A stretch of DNA of 24,370 nt from Bacteroidales bacterium UBA1253 (GCA_002308815.1 DBVX01000075.1:12330-36699), one strand, 5' to 3'. Shown: positions 1-8,916, counted from the stretch's first letter. The notes: generated from the sequence alone by a model not told the origin. Numbers and translations are program-made.

Positions 1-1905
1 CCAGCGGTAGCCGACATAGATGCCCTCCTCGTGGTTGGTGTAGGTGATGCCCTTGATGGGACGACGGCGCTGCTGCAGACGCTGGTAGGAATACATGTCG
101 TAGTCCTGCGGGAAATTGCGGGTGGACCAGTGGTCATAGACCGATACTGGCCACGTCATGGTCAGTCTGCCGCTGGGGCTGACCTTGCCGGTCAGCACGT
201 CCGCCACAGCGTTGCCACCCTCCTGTCCGGGCTGCCACGCCATGAGTATGGCATCCACCTTGTCGCGCCACGACACGGTCTCAATGACCGAGCCGGAGTT
301 GATGACCACAATGACGGGCTTGTTCTGCTCGTGAAAGACATCGCTGACGCGCTGAATCATCGTCTGCTCGAGGTCTGTGAGCGTGAACTCGCCGTCAATC
401 TGGCGGTCGATGCCCTCACCCGCCTGACGGGCGATGGTGATAATAGCCGCCGACGCCTCCTCCGCCTCGTGACGGATGCAACGCTCAGTAATCTCAATCT
501 CGTCCAACTTGGGCTGCCCCTGATCGAGGAACCACATCAAGGGGTTCTTGTCCACCATGAGTTTGACGCGCGCATACTGCACGTACTTTTGGTAAATATC
601 TGTCAGCGTCGGTGTGGTGGCTATACCCTGTGCCTTCAGTCCGGAAACCATATCCACCACCTTCTCCACATTGACGCAGCCCGAGCCGACACCGCCGGAG
701 AGGAAATCGTAACTGTTCACGCCGAAGAGCGCGATGGTGTCCCTGCCCGTGGTGCGCATGGGCAGCGCGCCGTTGTTCTTGAGCAGCACCATACCCTCGG
801 TGCCTGTCTGACGGGTGATGGCGGTGTGCGCTTTTCTGTCGGGAGCCTCGCTGTAACGGTAGTTCTTGAAACGCGGTGTCTTGACGATGAACTCGAGCAT
901 ACGGCGCACGCTGCGGTCGAGGTCAGCCATAGGCAGACGGCCGTCCTTAACGGCTGCCAGGATGTCCTCTATCTGCACAGGATAGCCAGGCATCATCAGG
1001 TCGTTGCCCGACTTGACGGCCTCCTCCACGGGCAGGTCGGGACGCTTGCCAATCCAGTCGGTCATCACAATGCCGTCGAAGCCCCAGTCGTCACGCAGGA
1101 TGTCGGTGAGCAGCAGTTTGTTGCACTGCGCATAGACACCGTTCACGCGGTTGTACGCCGACATGATGCACCACGGATGGGACTCACGGACCATCTTCTC
1201 AAATCCGCGCAGGTAAATCTCGTGCAGCGCCCTCTCGCTGACCTGCTCGTCCACGCTGAAACGCTCGGTCTCCTGCGAATTGACGGCATAGTGCTTGGGG
1301 CAGGCACCCACTCCCTGCGACTGGATACCCTTGACCAAGGCGGTGCCAATGACACCGGTCACATAGGGGTCCTCGCTATAGTACTCGAAGTTGCGTCCGC
1401 ACAAGGGGTTGCGGTGGATATTCATACCGGGGCCGAGGATGATGTCGCATCCGTACTCGTGGGTCTCGTTACCCATCGCCTTTCCGACCTCCTCCACCAG
1501 CGGGGCGTTCCACGTCGCCGCCAGACAACTGGCAATCGGGAAACCTGTGGCGAAATAGCGTTTGCTGTCATCAGGGCGCACGGAATCGATATGCACACCG
1601 GCGGGGCCGTCGCAGGACAGCGTGGAGGGGATACCGAAACGGGGTATGGCATAGGTGACACCCGCCGCGCCATAGACGAACTGCGTCTGATGACCCGCCG
1701 TACCCGGCTCATACTCCTCATCCGCCACGCCTACGAGCAGGCGCGCCTTCTCCTCGATGGTCATTGCATTCAATACCGCGTCAATATTATCCGCACTCAG
1801 TTGTATGACATGGGAAGACTGCGGAGCGGCGGAAGACTCCGCCAAAACATAAGCCGATGACAGCATAACCGCAGCCGCCAGCAACACGAAGAATCTCTTA
1901 TTCAT
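1..1905 (-). CDS. Secreted glycoside hydrolase family 3 beta-glucosidase, 3' end cut by the window
   Basis: This is the first 635 codons of a GH3 beta-glucosidase; the reading frame is still open at base 1, so the C-terminal end (normally a fibronectin-III-like domain) is missing. The start at 1905 gives a good Sec signal peptide (MNKRFFVLLAAAVMLSSAYVLA, split here only by the probable cleavage after VLA), so the enzyme should be periplasmic or surface-exposed. The N-terminal TIM-barrel shows CDGPAGVH, the KHYAVN motif and VMTDW, whose D283 is the expected nucleophile. The second domain carries GEGIDR with E497, the region that holds the acid/base in this family. GH3 enzymes remove terminal beta-linked glucose (sometimes xylose) from oligosaccharides; exact substrate cannot be read here. 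It starts 17 bp after the glgP stop and has no promoter of its own that I can see, so it is probably co-transcribed with glgP. Confidence 0.93.
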   Translation of the reverse strand, partial: MNKRFFVLLAAAVMLSSAYVLAESSAAPQSSHVIQLSADNIDAVLNAMTIEEKARLLVGVADEEYEPGTAGHQTQFVYGAAGVTYAIPRFGIPSTLSCDGPAGVHIDSVRPDDSKRYFATGFPIASCLAATWNAPLVEEVGKAMGNETHEYGCDIILGPGMNIHRNPLCGRNFEYYSEDPYVTGVIGTALVKGIQSQGVGACPKHYAVNSQETERFSVDEQVSERALHEIYLRGFEKMVRESHPWCIMSAYNRVNGVYAQCNKLLLTDILRDDWGFDGIVMTDWIGKRPDLPVEEAVKSGNDLMMPGYPVQIEDILAAVKDGRLPMADLDRSVRRMLEFIVKTPRFKNYRYSEAPDRKAHTAITRQTGTEGMVLLKNNGALPMRTTGRDTIALFGVNSYDFLSGGVGSGCVNVEKVVDMVSGLKAQGIATTPTLTDIYQKYVQYARVKLMVDKNPLMWFLDQGQPKLDEIEITERCIRHEAEEASAAIITIARQAGEGIDRQIDGEFTLTDLEQTMIQRVSDVFHEQNKPVIVVINSGSVIETVSWRDKVDAILMAWQPGQEGGNAVADVLTGKVSPSGRLTMTWPVSVYDHWSTRNFPQDYDMYSYQRLQQRRRPIKGITYTNHEEGIYVGYRW

Positions 1906-1922
1906 AGTCGTAGAAAGTTTGA

Positions 1923-4493
1923 TTAGCCAATCCAGCGCACATAGCAGAAGTCCATCCGATGGGGCAGCAGGTCGTTCTTCGGGTACATACGCAGTCCGAA
2001 ACGCATCGCACCCGCATAGTCGAGACGGTACTCGATGGCGAACGTCAGGCGCGAACCCTCCGAGCCGACCAGTTCCATAGGACGGACATCATAGAGTTTG
2101 TCGTTGTTGTGCTGCGAGGTGCGTACCGCCACGAGGTCGATACCCAAGCCGTTGTCGTGCAAGTCGTGAGTGTCCAGCACCACCTCTATTTTGAAGGTCT
2201 CGCCGACACTGGGCTGGTGCTGAACCAAATCACCGGACTTCACAGAGAGTACCTCTATGTCGTCCCAATGGGAAGCCATATTCTCCTTCCATGCGGCAAT
2301 GGAGCGCGCAACCTTGTAGTTGTCAGCAGCCAGCAGTGCGTGACGACGGGCAAGCTTGTTGTAGAACTTGTCGAAGTAGTCGTCCATCATGCGCTTGGTG
2401 GTGAAGCGGGGCGTGATTTGCGTGATGGAGTTCTTGATGACCTGAATCCAGCGTGGCGAGTAGCCCTGCTCGTTCTTCTCATAATACATCGGGATTATCT
2501 CGTTCTCCAGCAACTGGTAGATGGTTGCGGCATCGAGCTGATCCTGGTGCGCCTGGTTCTCATAGGTGCGCTTGTCGGTCAAAGCCCAACCCGCTCCGGG
2601 TACGTAGCCTTCCTTCCACCAGCCGTCCAATACGGAGAAGTTGAGCACGCCGTTCATCTGAGCCTTCTCGCCGCTCGTGCCACTTGCCTCGAGCGGGCGG
2701 GTCGGGGTGTTGAGCCATATATCCACGCCGCTGACCAGACGCTTCGCCAGACGCATGTCGTAGTTCTCAAGGAAGATAATCTTGCCGAGGAACTCGGGCA
2801 TACGGCTTACCTCAATGATGCGCTTGATAAGCCCCTGACCGGCACCGTCGGCGGGGTGCGCCTTGCCCGTGAAGAGGAACTGCACGGGATAGTCGGGGTT
2901 GTTGACCAGCCGTTTGAGACGGTCGAGGTCGTTGAAGAGCAGATGGGCGCGCTTGTAAGTGGCGAAACGGCGGCCGAAACCGATAATCAGGTTCTTCGCC
3001 TTCATCTCGTTCACCGCCTTGACGATGCGCGCCGGGTCGCCCTGCGACTTCATCCAGTCATCGCGGAACTTCTCGCGGATGTAGTCAATGAGTTTGACCT
3101 TGAGGTTCATACGGGTGTTCCATATCACCTCGTCGGGCAGATCCTGATAGGGTCTCCACATATCGGGATTCGACTGGTCGTTCCACCAGTTCTTCGGGAA
3201 GGTCTTCTTGTACAACGCCTTCCAGTCGGAAGCCGCCCACGTGGGCATGTGCACACCGTTGGTCACATAGCCTACATGCAGTTCTTCGGGGAAATAGCCC
3301 TGCCAGACAGGCGCGAACATCCTTCGGCTGACCTCGCCGTGCAGCCGGCTCACGCCATTGGCTTCCTGACAGGTGTTGAGCGCGAACACGGACATCGAGA
3401 ACTTCTCGTTGTTGTCCTCGGGGTTCTGCCTGCCCAGACCTATCAGGTCCTTCCACTCGATACCCAGTTTGGCGGCATAGTCGCCCATATATTTGTAGAA
3501 AAGCCCCTCCTCAAAGTAGTCGTGACCGGCGGGAACGGGTGTGTGGCAGGTATAAAGACCCGACGCACGAACCACCTCCAACGCCTCGTTGAAGCTCAGA
3601 TGCTCCTCCTGAACCAGATCCACCAGACGCTGCAGACCCATCAAGGCGGCGTGTCCCTCGTTGCAGTGATAGACATCTTTTCGTATGCCCAGTTTCTTGA
3701 GGGTCAGCACACCGCCGATGCCGAGCAGTATCTCCTGCTTGATGCGGTTCTCCCAGTCGCCACCGTAGAGCTGGTGGGTGATCTGGCGGTCCCACTCGGA
3801 GTTGAGTTCGTTGTCGGTGTCCAGCAGGTACAGCGAGATGCGTCCCACCGCCACCTTCCACAGACAGGCATAGACCGTCCGCTCGGGATACGGCACCTCG
3901 ATAATCATCGGGCGGCCGTCCGGCTCCTTGACCTGCGTGAGAGGCAGGTTGCTGAAGTTCTGCGCCTCGTAGTTGGCTATCTGCTGGCCTTCGGGCGATA
4001 GTGTCTGCGTGAAATAACCGTAACGATAGAGGAAGCCGATGGCGGTCATATCAATGTTCTGGTCGGAAGCCTCCTTAAGGTAGTCGCCTGCCAGAATGCC
4101 CAGACCGCCGGAATAAATCTTGAGGATATGGGTCAGACCGTACTCCATCGAGAAATACGCTATTGACGGATGCTTCGTATCGGGTTTCACGTCCATATAG
4201 GCGCGGAAATCCTTGTACGTGCTGTCCAGCTGCCGCATGAAACTCTTGTCCTGCGAGAGTTCCATCATCTTGTCGTACCCCATCATATTGAGCAGCATAA
4301 TCGGATTAGACTGCGCCTTGTGCCACACGTCAAGGTCTATATAGCGGAAGATGTTCTTCGCATCGCTGTTCCACACCCACCACAGATTGTATGCGATTTC
4401 CTGCAGTTTCTTCAGACTCTCAGGGAGATTCGCCTGAACCGTCACGTCCTTCCACGAAGGCTGGTTCACATTGTTCACTTTGATTTTTGTCAT
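1923..4493 (-). CDS. glgP: Alpha-glucan (glycogen/maltodextrin) phosphorylase, GT35
   Basis: An 856-residue cytoplasmic phosphorylase that releases glucose-1-phosphate from the non-reducing ends of alpha-1,4-glucans with inorganic phosphate and pyridoxal phosphate. The N-terminus (about residues 15-130, with LWWVWN) is the DUF3417 domain typical of the shorter bacterial alpha-glucan phosphorylase subfamily. The catalytic part shows KAHPAD and [15 protein letters not shown]610 in the latter is the expected PLP lysine. Length matches the subfamily. The gene is preceded by a roughly 130-nt leader and a minus-strand TACCTTTG promoter box, and is followed by the GH3 gene 17 bp downstream. Together they suggest a glucan/glucoside utilisation operon, although one product is cytosolic and the other exported. 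Large open frames on the opposite strand here are codon-bias shadows. Confidence 0.96.
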   Translation of the reverse strand: MTKIKVNNVNQPSWKDVTVQANLPESLKKLQEIAYNLWWVWNSDAKNIFRYIDLDVWHKAQSNPIMLLNMMGYDKMMELSQDKSFMRQLDSTYKDFRAYMDVKPDTKHPSIAYFSMEYGLTHILKIYSGGLGILAGDYLKEASDQNIDMTAIGFLYRYGYFTQTLSPEGQQIANYEAQNFSNLPLTQVKEPDGRPMIIEVPYPERTVYACLWKVAVGRISLYLLDTDNELNSEWDRQITHQLYGGDWENRIKQEILLGIGGVLTLKKLGIRKDVYHCNEGHAALMGLQRLVDLVQEEHLSFNEALEVVRASGLYTCHTPVPAGHDYFEEGLFYKYMGDYAAKLGIEWKDLIGLGRQNPEDNNEKFSMSVFALNTCQEANGVSRLHGEVSRRMFAPVWQGYFPEELHVGYVTNGVHMPTWAASDWKALYKKTFPKNWWNDQSNPDMWRPYQDLPDEVIWNTRMNLKVKLIDYIREKFRDDWMKSQGDPARIVKAVNEMKAKNLIIGFGRRFATYKRAHLLFNDLDRLKRLVNNPDYPVQFLFTGKAHPADGAGQGLIKRIIEVSRMPEFLGKIIFLENYDMRLAKRLVSGVDIWLNTPTRPLEASGTSGEKAQMNGVLNFSVLDGWWKEGYVPGAGWALTDKRTYENQAHQDQLDAATIYQLLENEIIPMYYEKNEQGYSPRWIQVIKNSITQITPRFTTKRMMDDYFDKFYNKLARRHALLAADNYKVARSIAAWKENMASHWDDIEVLSVKSGDLVQHQPSVGETFKIEVVLDTHDLHDNGLGIDLVAVRTSQHNNDKLYDVRPMELVGSEGSRLTFAIEYRLDYAGAMRFGLRMYPKNDLLPHRMDFCYVRWIG

Positions 4494-4632
4494 ACTATTT
4501 GGTTGAATGATTTAGTTGTCTGTTTTTTTCTGTTCCATCGCTTTTCGGAATCCGTCGTCTCCTGTTGCGGGGCACTCTGTCTGACAGTTCCATCCCGCTG
4601 TCAAAAGCACCGAAAAGGTACTGAAAAACGCG

Positions 4633-4664
4633 CAAAGGTACGCATAAAATTGTTTGTTTCCAAA
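4633..4664 (-). promoter_or_regulatory. Bacteroides-type promoter for glgP and the GH3 gene
   Basis: Read on the minus strand, a TTTG (-33-like, 4664-4661) is followed after 20 nt by TACCTTTG (-7-like, 4640-4633). Both boxes and the spacing fit the Bacteroides consensus TTTG / TAnnTTTG. The predicted transcript would start near 4625 and carry a leader of about 130 nt before the glgP start codon. Confidence 0.7.
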
Positions 4665-4680
4665 TTTTGGCTTACCTTTG
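4653..4680 (+). promoter_or_regulatory. Bacteroides-type promoter for the rightward rnr-led gene run
   Basis: A perfect TACCTTTG box lies at 4673-4680, only 8 nt before the ATG at 4689. The nearest upstream TTTG (4653-4656) is 16 nt away, shorter than the usual 19-21, so the -33 element is weak or different. If transcription starts about 7 nt after the -7 box, the mRNA would begin almost at the start codon and be essentially leaderless. This box also argues for 4689 as the true start. The element is interleaved with the divergent glgP promoter. Confidence 0.6.
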
Positions 4681-4688
4681 CGCGGATT

Positions 4689-6095
4689 ATGGAAATTACA
4701 AAACAAGAGATACTCCGCCGTCGCGACTTCCGTGAAGTGCTGACGTTTACCATTGACCCTTCCGATGCCAAGGACTTTGATGATGCCTTGTCGTTTGAGA
4801 AAATAGAGGATGGTGTTTTTCGTATCGGTGTTCATATCGCCGATGTGACGCATTACGTCCTGCCCGGGGATGACATTGACCTTCAGGCCTACGACAAAGC
4901 CACGAGTGTTTATTTGGTGGACAAGGTTATCCCGATGCTTCCCGAAGCGTTGTGCAACGATTTGTGTTCGTTGCGTCCCAATGAGGACAAACTATGTATG
5001 TCCGTGCTGTTCGACATCTCATCCCGCGCGCTGGTTTTACGTTCCAAAGTAAGCCGCACGGTAATTCGTTCCGATTTCCGGCTCACGTATGAACAAGCGC
5101 AGGATTTGCTGGACGGAAAGTCCGTTCAAAACCTTCCTAATCCGCCGAAACTGTCCTTCTTGAGCGAAGCTCTGACAACGCTCAACAGTCTGGCAATTAT
5201 CCTGCGTCGTGAGAGAGAAAAGCAGGGCGCGCTGGTAATGGAGCAGGACGAGCCTCATTTCCGATTGGACGAACAGGGCAATCCCGTGGAGGTTTATTTC
5301 GCCGCGCCGACGGATGCCAACCACCTGATTGAGGAGTTCATGCTGCTCGCCAACCGCACCATCGCCGAACAGATGGCGCGAACGGGCAAGACGATGGTCT
5401 ATCGCGTGCACGACAAGCCCAACGAAGAGAAACTGGAGACATTGGCGCGCTTCAAGAAGCGGATGGGCGGACGTCTGCCCGCCTACACGGAGCAGCTGCT
5501 CACCATCCGCGCCATGGCGAAAGCCGTCTATTCGACAAATAATATAGGTCATTACGGTTTAGCATTCGATTACTACACCCATTTCACGTCCCCTATCCGC
5601 CGCTATCCCGACATGATGGTCCACCGTATCGTGGCACGATATCTGCTCGGCGAACGGAAAAAGGTGGGGAACTACGACTTGGAGGACGCGTGCAAGCATT
5701 GCTCCGAACAGGAACAAGCCGCAGCACAAGCGGAAAGGGACTCTGTAAAGGAGATGCAGGCGCGGTGGATAAAACAGCATGTCGGGGAGGAGTTTGACGG
5801 ATACATCTCCAGCGTGACCGATTTCGGACTGTTCGTCACGCTGAACGACTCGCGCTGCGACGGACTCATCCCCATCAACACGCTATGTCCGGGCATGTTC
5901 CTGCACTATGACGAGAAGAACTGCTGCCTGACCGCCTCGCGACACGCGCAAAGAAACAGAAGAAAATCAGCAGGAAATGGCGACAAGACCTCCGAGCGTG
6001 TCTTCACATTGGGCGACCCTGTACGTGTCCGCTGCGTGAGGGCGGACATCCTGCTCCGGCAGATTGATTTCCGGCTGGTGGACAATCCCGAATAA
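4689..6095 (+). CDS. rnr: RNase R/RNase II family 3'-5' exoribonuclease, short form without N-terminal cold-shock domains
   Basis: A 468-residue hydrolytic 3'-5' exoribonuclease. The RNB catalytic domain begins almost at once: IDPSDAKDFDDALSF (residues 22-36) supplies D23, D29, D31 and D32, with the same spacing as the four metal-binding aspartates of RNase II. HFTSPIRRYPD and MVHRIV follow, and a single S1 RNA-binding domain (about residues 375-460, VGEEFDGYISSVTDFGLFV) closes the protein. Bacteroidetes RNase R proteins are usually around 700 residues, with one or two OB/cold-shock domains before RNB; these are absent. The frame stays open upstream to 4170, but that part is antisense to glgP and does not resemble RNase R. 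The TACCTTTG promoter 8 nt upstream supports the start at 4689, so the short form appears genuine. First gene of a ten-gene co-directional run. Confidence 0.9.
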   Translation: MEITKQEILRRRDFREVLTFTIDPSDAKDFDDALSFEKIEDGVFRIGVHIADVTHYVLPGDDIDLQAYDKATSVYLVDKVIPMLPEALCNDLCSLRPNEDKLCMSVLFDISSRALVLRSKVSRTVIRSDFRLTYEQAQDLLDGKSVQNLPNPPKLSFLSEALTTLNSLAIILRREREKQGALVMEQDEPHFRLDEQGNPVEVYFAAPTDANHLIEEFMLLANRTIAEQMARTGKTMVYRVHDKPNEEKLETLARFKKRMGGRLPAYTEQLLTIRAMAKAVYSTNNIGHYGLAFDYYTHFTSPIRRYPDMMVHRIVARYLLGERKKVGNYDLEDACKHCSEQEQAAAQAERDSVKEMQARWIKQHVGEEFDGYISSVTDFGLFVTLNDSRCDGLIPINTLCPGMFLHYDEKNCCLTASRHAQRNRRKSAGNGDKTSERVFTLGDPVRVRCVRADILLRQIDFRLVDNPE

Positions 6096-6113
6096 CCGTT
6101 TTCTCCGTATCCG

Positions 6114-6842
6114 ATGCGCCGTACACTCATACATATCCTCTGCCTGTTGATGCTGACAACCTCCGTTTATGCCGAACGTATCACGTTGCGCTCTGGCAAA
6201 CAACTGACAGGCAAGATACTTGCGCAGACCGAAGAGATACTCCTGTTTCAGACCGCGACAGGACAACGGTTCCAGTTTCCGTCAGGCGACATACAGACTA
6301 TCGAAACAGACACAGAGGACGAGCCATCCGAAGAGACAAAAATGGAAACAGTTTCCCGACCTGTCGCATTCCGCATCGCCGTCAGCGGGGGGCTTTCCGC
6401 CGCCGCAGGAGAGAAATGCGGAGGAATGACCACGGCGGAACTGCAGATCGGCACACGGCGGATAGCGTGGAAGGACATCTTTTTAGGAGGCAGCGTGGGA
6501 TATGCCGGAGCGTTCCTCTCAACCGCCGCTCATTTCATCCCGCTTCAGGCGGTGGCGGCATTCCCCATACCGCTTGCATCCACGGGGAAACACTGCGCCG
6601 AGGTGAACGCCTCGTTCGGTTATGCGGTGGCAACCAAAGGAAACAAGAGCGGACTGACCGGCTCAATAGCGGCGGGCGCACGGTTCGCGCTCAAAAACGG
6701 CAACGCCGTCTTCGCAGGCGGGACTGCACAATTCATACAGACCGAACGCAACCGGACAACCGCCATCGGCAACGACCTGTACACGCACTCCGTCGGAACC
6801 GTCCTGTGGCTCATCGGAGCGAAAACAATATTGCAATTTTAA
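6114..6842 (+). CDS. Predicted secreted/outer-membrane beta-barrel protein of unknown function
   Basis: A 242-residue protein I do not recognise by name. It has a clear Sec signal peptide (cleavage expected after SVYA, residue 20). Residues 21-65 (ITLRSGKQLTGKILAQ, LFQTATGQRFQFP, DIQTIE) look like a small all-beta domain often seen at the mature N-terminus of Bacteroidetes envelope proteins. After an acidic linker (TDTEDEPSEE), residues 85-242 consist of alternating Gly/Ala-rich and aromatic segments ending in a terminal phenylalanine (KTILQF), as in a small outer-membrane beta-barrel. It lies 18 bp after rnr and 12 bp before the PrsW gene, so it is probably co-transcribed with both. Barrel topology is inferred from pattern only. 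Confidence 0.7.
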   Translation: MRRTLIHILCLLMLTTSVYAERITLRSGKQLTGKILAQTEEILLFQTATGQRFQFPSGDIQTIETDTEDEPSEETKMETVSRPVAFRIAVSGGLSAAAGEKCGGMTTAELQIGTRRIAWKDIFLGGSVGYAGAFLSTAAHFIPLQAVAAFPIPLASTGKHCAEVNASFGYAVATKGNKSGLTGSIAAGARFALKNGNAVFAGGTAQFIQTERNRTTAIGNDLYTHSVGTVLWLIGAKTILQF

Positions 6843-6854
6843 CGCATCATCAAT

Positions 6855-7610
6855 ATGCAACAACCTAACTTTGCCAACACGGAAGACCTGCTTCTTATCA
6901 TTTTCGCGGGCATACTTCCCGCCATTCTCCTTGTCGTTTACATCTACATCAGGGACAAGTACCAGCGCGAACCTGTCTCGCAAATCATACGTGGTGTTGT
7001 CTTCGGTATCGTGGCGAGCATTTTCGCCATGCTACTGGAGATTGCTATCAAATGGATTATCGGCGTGATGCCGGAAGGGTGGCAGGGTGCTTTGACGGAG
7101 GCCTTTGTGGTGGCCGCCATCCCGGAGGAAGCCGCCAAACTGCTGATGCTTTACCTGCTTCTCCGGCAGAACCCCGCTTTTGACGAGCGCTTCGACGGGA
7201 TAGTCTATGCAGTTTGCGTCAGCATGGGGTTTGCCGCCACGGAGAACATCATTTACCTCATAGCCCATCAGGTATGGGTGCCTGTCGCCATATCACGGGC
7301 TGTCTTCGCCGTACCGGGGCATTTCCTGTTCGCCGTCGCCATGGGGTATTTCTATTCCAGACTGTTCTTCGACAAATCCGACATGAAAACCGCCCTTGCC
7401 GTCTATCTTGTCCCTGTCCTGCTGCACGGCACTTACGACTCGCTGCTGTTTATAGCCAAAGCAGAACCGGGATGGAAGACGTGGTTTGTTATCCTGTTCT
7501 ATGTGTTCTTCTTCCGGATGTTCAAGTACGGCAGAAAACGCATACGCGAACAGCTTGCCAACGATCGCCGCGATCCCGCGCAACGGGCTTTTTACGCGCC
7601 GAAAGACTGA
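6855..7610 (+). CDS. PrsW-family intramembrane metalloprotease
   Basis: A 251-residue polytopic membrane protein (about seven or eight hydrophobic helices) of the PrsW/CAAX-protease-like superfamily. Signature residues are present: EEAAK (E91, E92, K95), FDGIVYAVCVSMGFAATENI, H156 in PGHFLF, and HGTYD (H191, D195). In Bacillus, PrsW performs site-1 cleavage of an anti-sigma factor; the substrate here is unknown, and no sigma/anti-sigma pair is in the window. It sits between a predicted barrel protein and gldD, with 12- and 4-nt gaps. A cytoplasmic basic tail (GRKRIREQLANDRRDPAQR) follows the last helix. Confidence 0.9.
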   Translation: MQQPNFANTEDLLLIIFAGILPAILLVVYIYIRDKYQREPVSQIIRGVVFGIVASIFAMLLEIAIKWIIGVMPEGWQGALTEAFVVAAIPEEAAKLLMLYLLLRQNPAFDERFDGIVYAVCVSMGFAATENIIYLIAHQVWVPVAISRAVFAVPGHFLFAVAMGYFYSRLFFDKSDMKTALAVYLVPVLLHGTYDSLLFIAKAEPGWKTWFVILFYVFFFRMFKYGRKRIREQLANDRRDPAQRAFYAPKD

Positions 7611-7614
7611 CGGG

Positions 7615-8190
7615 ATGAAACGAACGGCAGTCATAGCGGTCTTTCTTGCGGCATTGGCATCCTGCTCCAAGCCGCCCGTACCCAAGGAGTACGGCTATTT
7701 CCGCATTGACCTGCCCGAACACGCCTATACCCCTTACTGCGGCGGTATGGATGGTGTTCCTTCCCTTCCTTATAAATTCCTGCTTTCCTGCCAAGCGGAA
7801 GTACGGTCGCACGAGGGAGGAAAATACTGGATTGACATCCTCTATCCGCAGTGGAAAGCCAAGGTGCATTGCAGTTACCGCCCTATAAAGGGCAATCTCA
7901 AGGAACTGTCAGACGATGCGATGGAGTTCGTCTATAAGCACACCATCAAGGCATCCGCCATACCCGAACGTGCATACGAGAACCCCGAAGCAGGGGTCTA
8001 TGGTCTGACCTTCGATTTCGCGGGAAACACCGCCACCACAATGCAGTTCGTGCTGACCGACTCCGTTAGGCACTTCTTCCGGGGTGCCGTCTATTTCAGC
8101 AACGTGCCCAACGAGGACAGCATCGCCCCCGTAGCGGCTTTTGTCCGCGAGGATATGCTGACCCTTATAGAATCGTTCCGATGGAAATGA
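7615..8190 (+). CDS. gldD: Gliding motility lipoprotein GldD
   Basis: A 191-residue predicted lipoprotein: MKRTAVIAVFLAALASC with the lipobox cysteine at C17. The mature part begins with PKEYGYFRIDLPEHAY, the hallmark of GldD, and continues with the family's KFLLSC, YPQWKAKVHCSY and FRGAVYFSN segments. GldD is needed for gliding in Flavobacterium and is kept in many non-gliding Bacteroidetes, where it is associated with type IX secretion-related functions. I chose the ATG at 7615 because it gives the lipoprotein signal; the longer open frame from 7486 overlaps the PrsW gene. The stop codon overlaps the next gene by 10 nt, indicating translational coupling. Confidence 0.9.
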   Translation: MKRTAVIAVFLAALASCSKPPVPKEYGYFRIDLPEHAYTPYCGGMDGVPSLPYKFLLSCQAEVRSHEGGKYWIDILYPQWKAKVHCSYRPIKGNLKELSDDAMEFVYKHTIKASAIPERAYENPEAGVYGLTFDFAGNTATTMQFVLTDSVRHFFRGAVYFSNVPNEDSIAPVAAFVREDMLTLIESFRWK

Positions 8191-8885
8191 AAGTGGAGGA
8201 ATACATATTGCGCAACGACAGGTTGTTAGCCGTGCTTTTTGATCCCGACCGTCAGGTTTCGGACGAGAGTCTTCGTTTGCGCGCAGAGGCGGCAGATCTG
8301 CTTTTTGTGGGAGGCAGCACGGCAGATCGCGAGGCGACCGGACAAACCGTCCGTCGGCTCAAAAGGATGACAAACAAGCCTGTTGTCCTCTTCCCCGGCA
8401 ATCCGTCGCAATTCACCCCGGAAGCGGACGCGCTGCTGTTCCTCACCCTTCTGACAAGCCGGAACGCGGAGTATCTCATCGGGCAGCAGATTGCCGCAGC
8501 ACGGGCTGTCCGATCATCCCATATAGAAACCATCCCGATGGGTTACATCCTTGTGGACGGCGGCAAAACAAGCAGCGTGCAGCGCGTTACGGGTTCATCC
8601 CCTCTGCCGCAGACGGACATAGATACGATTGTCGATACAGCAACAGCAGGCTGCCTGACAGGAAAGCGGCTGGTTTATCTTGAAGCGGGCAGCGGCGCGG
8701 CGGAACCCGTACGACAGGAAGTGGTGCAAGCCGTTCGCGAAGCCATTGATGTACCGCTCATCGTGGGAGGCGGTATCCGCACACCGGAACAGATGCAGGC
8801 GGCCTATGAGGCGGGAGCGGACATCGTAGTCATAGGCAACCATCTCGAACAACACCCCGAACAGGCAGTACTGTTCAGCCGATAA
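8181..8885 (+). CDS. Geranylgeranylglyceryl phosphate synthase family protein (PcrB/GGGPS)
   Basis: A 234-residue TIM-barrel prenyltransferase that joins an isoprenyl diphosphate to sn-glycerol-1-phosphate, the first step of archaeal-type ether lipid synthesis. Family motifs run in order: LFDPDR, LFVGGST, LFPGNPSQ, LLTSRN, IPMGYILVDGGK, VYLEAGSGA, PLIVGGGIRTPEQ and ADIVVIGN. Bacteroidetes members characterised elsewhere belong to the group II enzymes that use geranylgeranyl diphosphate; the lipid made in these bacteria is poorly known. The start at 8181 overlaps gldD by 10 nt; an in-frame ATG at 8187 is an alternative. No partner enzyme for a later ether-lipid step is visible in the window. 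Confidence 0.93.
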   Translation: MEMKVEEYILRNDRLLAVLFDPDRQVSDESLRLRAEAADLLFVGGSTADREATGQTVRRLKRMTNKPVVLFPGNPSQFTPEADALLFLTLLTSRNAEYLIGQQIAAARAVRSSHIETIPMGYILVDGGKTSSVQRVTGSSPLPQTDIDTIVDTATAGCLTGKRLVYLEAGSGAAEPVRQEVVQAVREAIDVPLIVGGGIRTPEQMQAAYEAGADIVVIGNHLEQHPEQAVLFSR

Positions 8886-8894
8886 CCGACCGCA

Positions 8895-8913
8895 GGCAGG
8901 ATGCCTGCGTACC
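8895..8913 (+). repeat. Copy 1 of a 19-nt palindromic intergenic element
   Basis: GGCAGGATGCCTGCGTACC between the GGGPS and tadA genes. The left flank extends it into a hairpin: CGCAGGCA (8891-8898), loop GGA, TGCCTGCG (8902-8909). The same 19 nt occur in the opposite orientation at 12308-12326, also between genes. Confidence 0.75.
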
Positions 8914-8916
8914 AAT

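Noticed and set aside
31..1860. Long plus-strand open frame of 609 residues
   Set aside because: It is antisense to the GH3 gene, which has clear family motifs, and its translation is low-complexity and resembles nothing. Strong GC codon bias keeps the opposite strand open.
1959..4001. Plus-strand open frame of 680 residues
   Set aside because: Shadow of glgP; no motif or promoter supports it.
4170..4688. N-terminal extension of the RNase R frame
   Set aside because: The extension is antisense to the start of glgP and does not resemble cold-shock domains; the promoter box at 4673-4680 lies inside it.
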